This document shows, piece by piece, positions 61,101 through 64,000 of a stretch of 64,000 bases of DNA. The stretch lies in the NCBI GenBank assembly GCA_009773455.1, contig WSXU01000009.1:124001-188000 (forward strand), read 5' to 3'. The notes beneath the pieces are model-generated. The model made no database searches and was not told the origin of the DNA. It saw only the letters and a program-made list of their open reading frames with translations. How positions within the stretch are numbered: the first letter of the stretch is position 1; each line of letters begins with the position of its first letter. Origin of the DNA: Bacteroidota bacterium (GTDB lineage Bacteria; Bacteroidota; Bacteroidia; Bacteroidales; Lentimicrobiaceae). The translations under genes and the position numbers were made by a program.

Positions 61101-63119
61101 ATGGAGCCGGAAAAGTACAGAATCAAAAAGCAACTGGTCAGCACTGTCAAGGAACGGTGCCGTGTTTGCTATACCTGTGTGAGGGAATGTCCGGCCAAAG
61201 CCATCAAAATAAGTAATGGTCAGGCTGAAGTCATTCCGGAGAGGTGCATAGGTTGCGGCAACTGCATCAAAGTATGCAGCCAGAATGCCAAGTTATTCCG
61301 CAAAGAGACCGATATTGTAAGTATGCTTACCGGTGGCGGCTATGAGTGTGCAGCCATTGTTGCGCCAAGTTTTCCTGCTGAGTTTTCGGAAATAAAGAAC
61401 CACCGGCTATTGGTTTCTTTGATCAGATCGCTCGGATTTACCTATGTTTCGGAGGTTGCATTTGGTGCTGACCTTGTATCGGAAGAATACAAGAAATTGC
61501 TGAAAGCCGGCAACTATCCCCCTGTGATCTCCTCGGATTGTCCGGCCATTGTCAGCTACATAGAGCATTACCATCCCGATCTGGTTGACTCACTTGCACA
61601 TGTTGTATCACCCATGGTAGCCATGGGTAAGGTGATGCGTAAGCGTTACGGCGAAGACCTGAAAATTGTTTTCATCGGACCCTGCATTGCCAAGAAAGAT
61701 GAATCAGACGAAATAGATGCAGCACTAACCTTTCGTGAGTTGCGCGAAATGATTGCCAAAACCGGACTTAAACCAGCCGATGTTACCCCCAGTGAATTCG
61801 ATCCGCCTTTGAGCGGAAAAGGAGCCATCTTCCCCGTGAGCCGGGGATTACTGAATACTGTCGGGGTAAAAGAAGACATCTTTGAGCGGAATGTGATTGT
61901 GGCTGAAGGCCGCTCGGATTTCCAGGAAGCCATCAAGGAATTTGAAAGCGGACAAATAGCCCAGGAGCACCTTGAGCTGCTTTGCTGTGAAGGTTGCATC
62001 ATGGGGCCAGGAATGTCGCCGTACCCGTTTTTTTCTTCCAGCAGCCGCCGGTACCGTAAGCAGGCCAGTGTAAGTGACTATGTCATCAATAAACTGGAAA
62101 CCCTCGACCTCGCACAATGGAAAAAAGATATTGAAGAATTCAGGAGTATTGATCTTTTCAGGGAATTCATGAAAAGGGATATCAGGGTAGCGCGGCCTGC
62201 CGATGGAGAGATTACCAAAGTATTGAACAGGATGGGGAAATTTGATCCTCAGGACCACCTTGACTGCGGGGCCTGTGGTTATGATTCCTGCCAGGACCAT
62301 GCCATTGCCATTATCAGGGGGCTTGCCGAACATGAAATGTGTCTCCCATACGCGATGGAGAAACTTCACAATTACATCCGTGAACTCAATATATCGAACG
62401 AGAAGCTCGCCAATACCCAGGAAGCTTTGAAGCAATCGGAGAAGCTTGCTGGTCTTGGGCAACTTTCGGCCGGAATAGCCCATGAGTTGAACAACCCACT
62501 GGGTGTTATAACCATGTACAGCAATATCCTGAAGGATGAAGCACCTTCGGAAGATCCAATAAGGAAAGACCTTGAGCTTATTGTTGAACAGGCTGAAAGG
62601 TGCAAAAAAATTGTGGGCGGATTGTTGAATTTCGCCAGGAAGAACCAGGTAAATTTCACCGATGTGAACATCAACAATCTTGTTGAACACTGCATCAGTT
62701 CAGTTATAGCACCTGTAAATGTCAGAATATCCCTTGAATCGAACATTAAGAATGCCGAGGCCCACCTTGACTATGACCAGATGGCCCAGGTATTTACCAA
62801 CCTGCTTAAAAACGCGGTTGAGGCAATGCCTGAAATTGGCGGGAGTATTCATATAAGAGTTACCGACTCAGCAGATGAAATCACTGTTTACATAGCCGAC
62901 TCGGGAACAGGTATCGCCAAGGAAAACATGGGCAAGCTTTTCACACCTTTTTTCACAACCAAGGCTATTGGAAAAGGAACCGGACTGGGATTGCCCATCA
63001 TATACGGAATTGTCAAAATGCACAAGGGAAGCATTTCGGTCAAATCGAACGCAGACCACACAAAAGGGCCCACGGGAACTACTTTTACAATCACATTCCC
63101 AAGACGGCCGATAACCTGA
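61101..63119 (+). CDS. [FeFe] hydrogenase-like sensor histidine kinase
   Basis: A 672-residue fusion of an H-domain sensor with a kinase. Two 4Fe-4S motifs (Cys20-Cys30 and Cys49-Cys59) precede the H-domain (about 80-330). Putative H-cluster ligands are Cys147 (SSDCPA), Cys195 (GPCIAKK, with the conserved Lys198), Cys295 and Cys299 (CCEGC). Then come CGACGYDSC with Cys414, a coiled coil (425-450), HisKA with His461 (IAHELNNPLG) and an HATPase domain (LLKNAVEAMP, DSGTGI, GTGLGLPI). It corresponds to kinase-linked group C sensory hydrogenases. It has no transmembrane helix. It sits 19 bases after hydA and just before two response regulators, so it likely reports H2 or redox state to them. Confidence 0.92.
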   Translation: MEPEKYRIKKQLVSTVKERCRVCYTCVRECPAKAIKISNGQAEVIPERCIGCGNCIKVCSQNAKLFRKETDIVSMLTGGGYECAAIVAPSFPAEFSEIKNHRLLVSLIRSLGFTYVSEVAFGADLVSEEYKKLLKAGNYPPVISSDCPAIVSYIEHYHPDLVDSLAHVVSPMVAMGKVMRKRYGEDLKIVFIGPCIAKKDESDEIDAALTFRELREMIAKTGLKPADVTPSEFDPPLSGKGAIFPVSRGLLNTVGVKEDIFERNVIVAEGRSDFQEAIKEFESGQIAQEHLELLCCEGCIMGPGMSPYPFFSSSSRRYRKQASVSDYVINKLETLDLAQWKKDIEEFRSIDLFREFMKRDIRVARPADGEITKVLNRMGKFDPQDHLDCGACGYDSCQDHAIAIIRGLAEHEMCLPYAMEKLHNYIRELNISNEKLANTQEALKQSEKLAGLGQLSAGIAHELNNPLGVITMYSNILKDEAPSEDPIRKDLELIVEQAERCKKIVGGLLNFARKNQVNFTDVNINNLVEHCISSVIAPVNVRISLESNIKNAEAHLDYDQMAQVFTNLLKNAVEAMPEIGGSIHIRVTDSADEITVYIADSGTGIAKENMGKLFTPFFTTKAIGKGTGLGLPIIYGIVKMHKGSISVKSNADHTKGPTGTTFTITFPRRPIT

Positions 63120-63188
63120 TATTCAGGCACATAACAGTACTTAAAAACTATACCAAAAGCCACAGAGCAGAATAAAGAAAGAAAGAAA

Positions 63189-63575
63189 ATGAAAAAAACA
63201 GTATTGATTGTTGATGACGACATGGATTATCTGTTTCAGATGAAAATCAAGGTTGAGCAGTTTGGATTTGAAACCATTACTGCTGACGGACAAAAGGAAG
63301 CTGAGATGATCATCGAGACCACCAGGCCCGACCTGGCCATCCTTGACCTGATGATGGAAAATGACGACAGCGGGTTTATTCTGGCCTATAAAATAAAACG
63401 AAAGTATCCTGATGTACCCATCATCATTGCAACGGCGGTTACTGCAGAAACAGGTATGACATTCGATATAAACTCAGATGAGAACAAACAATGGATCAAG
63501 GCAGACCTCTTTCTCGACAAGGGAATCAGAGCCGACCAGTTGTTAAAGGAAATCAACAAATTGCTTAAGATCTGA
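63189..63575 (+). CDS. Single-domain response regulator
   Basis: A 128-residue receiver. The acidic pocket is VDDD near the N-terminus, and the phospho-acceptor Asp lies in LAILDLMMEND. A loop of about ten extra residues (around NSDENKQW) follows beta 4. No output domain is present. It lies between the hydrogenase-like kinase and the second regulator (2-base gap), so it is probably a phosphate sink or relay in the same circuit. Confidence 0.9.
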   Translation: MKKTVLIVDDDMDYLFQMKIKVEQFGFETITADGQKEAEMIIETTRPDLAILDLMMENDDSGFILAYKIKRKYPDVPIIIATAVTAETGMTFDINSDENKQWIKADLFLDKGIRADQLLKEINKLLKI

Positions 63576-63577
63576 TC

Positions 63578-64000
63578 ATGGCTGAATACAAGATTCTGGT
63601 GGTAGATGATGAGCCAGGCATCCGGATGGGTACAAAACGTATCCTTCAAAATTACAAGGTTGATTATCCATTCATGGATGAGCACATTGAATTCATTGTG
63701 CTTGAAGCTGCTACCGGTGAAGAGGGTATTGAAATTATTGACCGTGAGATGCCGGACATCATACTGCTTGATAACAAACTTCCCGGCATACAGGGTGTTG
63801 AGGTACTTGAGTATGTAAAAAAGAAGCTTTATGATATTGTTGTCGTTATGATCACTTCCTATGCTTCGCTTGAGCTTGCTGTTAAAGCGACCCGGGACGG
63901 AGCTTATGATTTTATTCCAAAGCCTTTTACCCCCCAGGAACTCCGTGGATCGATCGAGAACATCACCAAGCAGCTCTTTCTGAAAAGGATGACCCAGAAG
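63578..64000 (+). CDS. Response regulator, NtrC/AtoC-like receiver (partial, runs off window)
   Basis: The ATG at 63578 opens a frame that stays open to the last base (141 codons seen). It has a full receiver domain: ILVVDDEPGI at the start, the phospho-acceptor Asp in IILLDNKLPG, the Thr/Ser switch in VMITSYAS, and Lys in FIPKPFTP. The spacing KPFTPQELRGSIENI is typical of NtrC-family receivers, so a sigma-54 AAA+ and DNA-binding domain may follow beyond the window; this cannot be seen. A kinase or other output is possible. It would be the DNA-level output of the H2-sensing kinase. Confidence 0.82.
   Translation, partial: MAEYKILVVDDEPGIRMGTKRILQNYKVDYPFMDEHIEFIVLEAATGEEGIEIIDREMPDIILLDNKLPGIQGVEVLEYVKKKLYDIVVVMITSYASLELAVKATRDGAYDFIPKPFTPQELRGSIENITKQLFLKRMTQK

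Noticed and set aside
61848-62690. 280-codon minus-strand open frame
   Set aside because: It lies fully inside the hydrogenase-like kinase gene on the other strand, whose domains are continuous; the antisense protein shows no family motif.

Overview
The window looks like the chromosome of an anaerobic, fermentative Bacteroidota species (Bacteroidales/Marinilabiliales-like). The evidence is a SusC/SusD/SusE outer-membrane starch locus, a type IX secretion (T9SS) C-terminal tail, and many start-proximal copies of the Bacteroidota promoter element TAnnTTTG. The set of families is also typical of the phylum: an ADP-heptose epimerase, paired MerR regulators, and a PFOR next to a PyrD-like protein. 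No rRNA, tRNA, CRISPR array or insertion sequence was seen. The genus cannot be fixed from the sequence alone.

Layout. 0-6.4 kb is housekeeping: fmt, HU, a 3-methyladenine glycosylase overlapping recQ, shikimate kinase and rlmD. 6.5-16.7 kb is a maltodextrin/starch utilisation locus: susC-susD-susE on the minus strand, divergent from a LacI-family regulator and a lipoprotein GH13 enzyme, with a perfect LacI-type palindrome between them. The SusD homologue carries two inserted SusE-like modules. 16.9-17.0 kb holds a candidate structured small RNA. 17-25 kb has an MFS carrier, alkaline phosphatase, an HldD-like epimerase, a MerR regulator, an M23 peptidase and alaS. 25-28 kb has a CarH-like (B12-binding) MerR regulator, an ECF sigma factor and a histidine kinase, with three copies of a TCCCnnnnnGGGACAT palindrome between the first two. 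28-33 kb has a deoxynucleoside kinase, folK, sppA, 5-formyl-THF cyclo-ligase and an acid phosphatase lipoprotein. 33-38 kb has PFOR and a PyrD-like protein. 38-41.4 kb has a membrane polyferredoxin, a Tat-exported DUF362 protein and a six-helix membrane protein. 41.4-43.4 kb has a receiver protein, an EamA transporter and an SRPBCC protein. 43.8-46.9 kb is a four-repeat DUF4397 T9SS cargo gene with a broken frame. 47-53 kb has an aminotransferase, a PiT carrier, two UDP-sugar dehydrogenases and an OsmC protein.

53.2-64 kb is the most striking region, a hydrogen-metabolism island. A plus-strand operon encodes a HydC/HydB/HydA trimeric [FeFe] hydrogenase, then a histidine kinase whose sensor is itself a hydrogenase-like H-domain, then two response regulators. 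The second regulator runs off the window. A divergent minus-strand operon encodes a [2Fe-2S] protein, a second hydrogenase-like sensor with a PAS domain, and a SpoIIE-type phosphatase. PFOR at 33 kb would supply reduced ferredoxin, so H2 production by electron confurcation from ferredoxin and NADH is the likely physiology, with two H2/redox-sensing output branches. In HydA all H-cluster cysteines are present, but two proton-path positions known from Clostridium CpI are changed (Asp at 299, Leu at 279). The PAS-linked sensor also appears to have lost an H-cluster ligand.

All calls rest on reading motifs and context. No database search was run.
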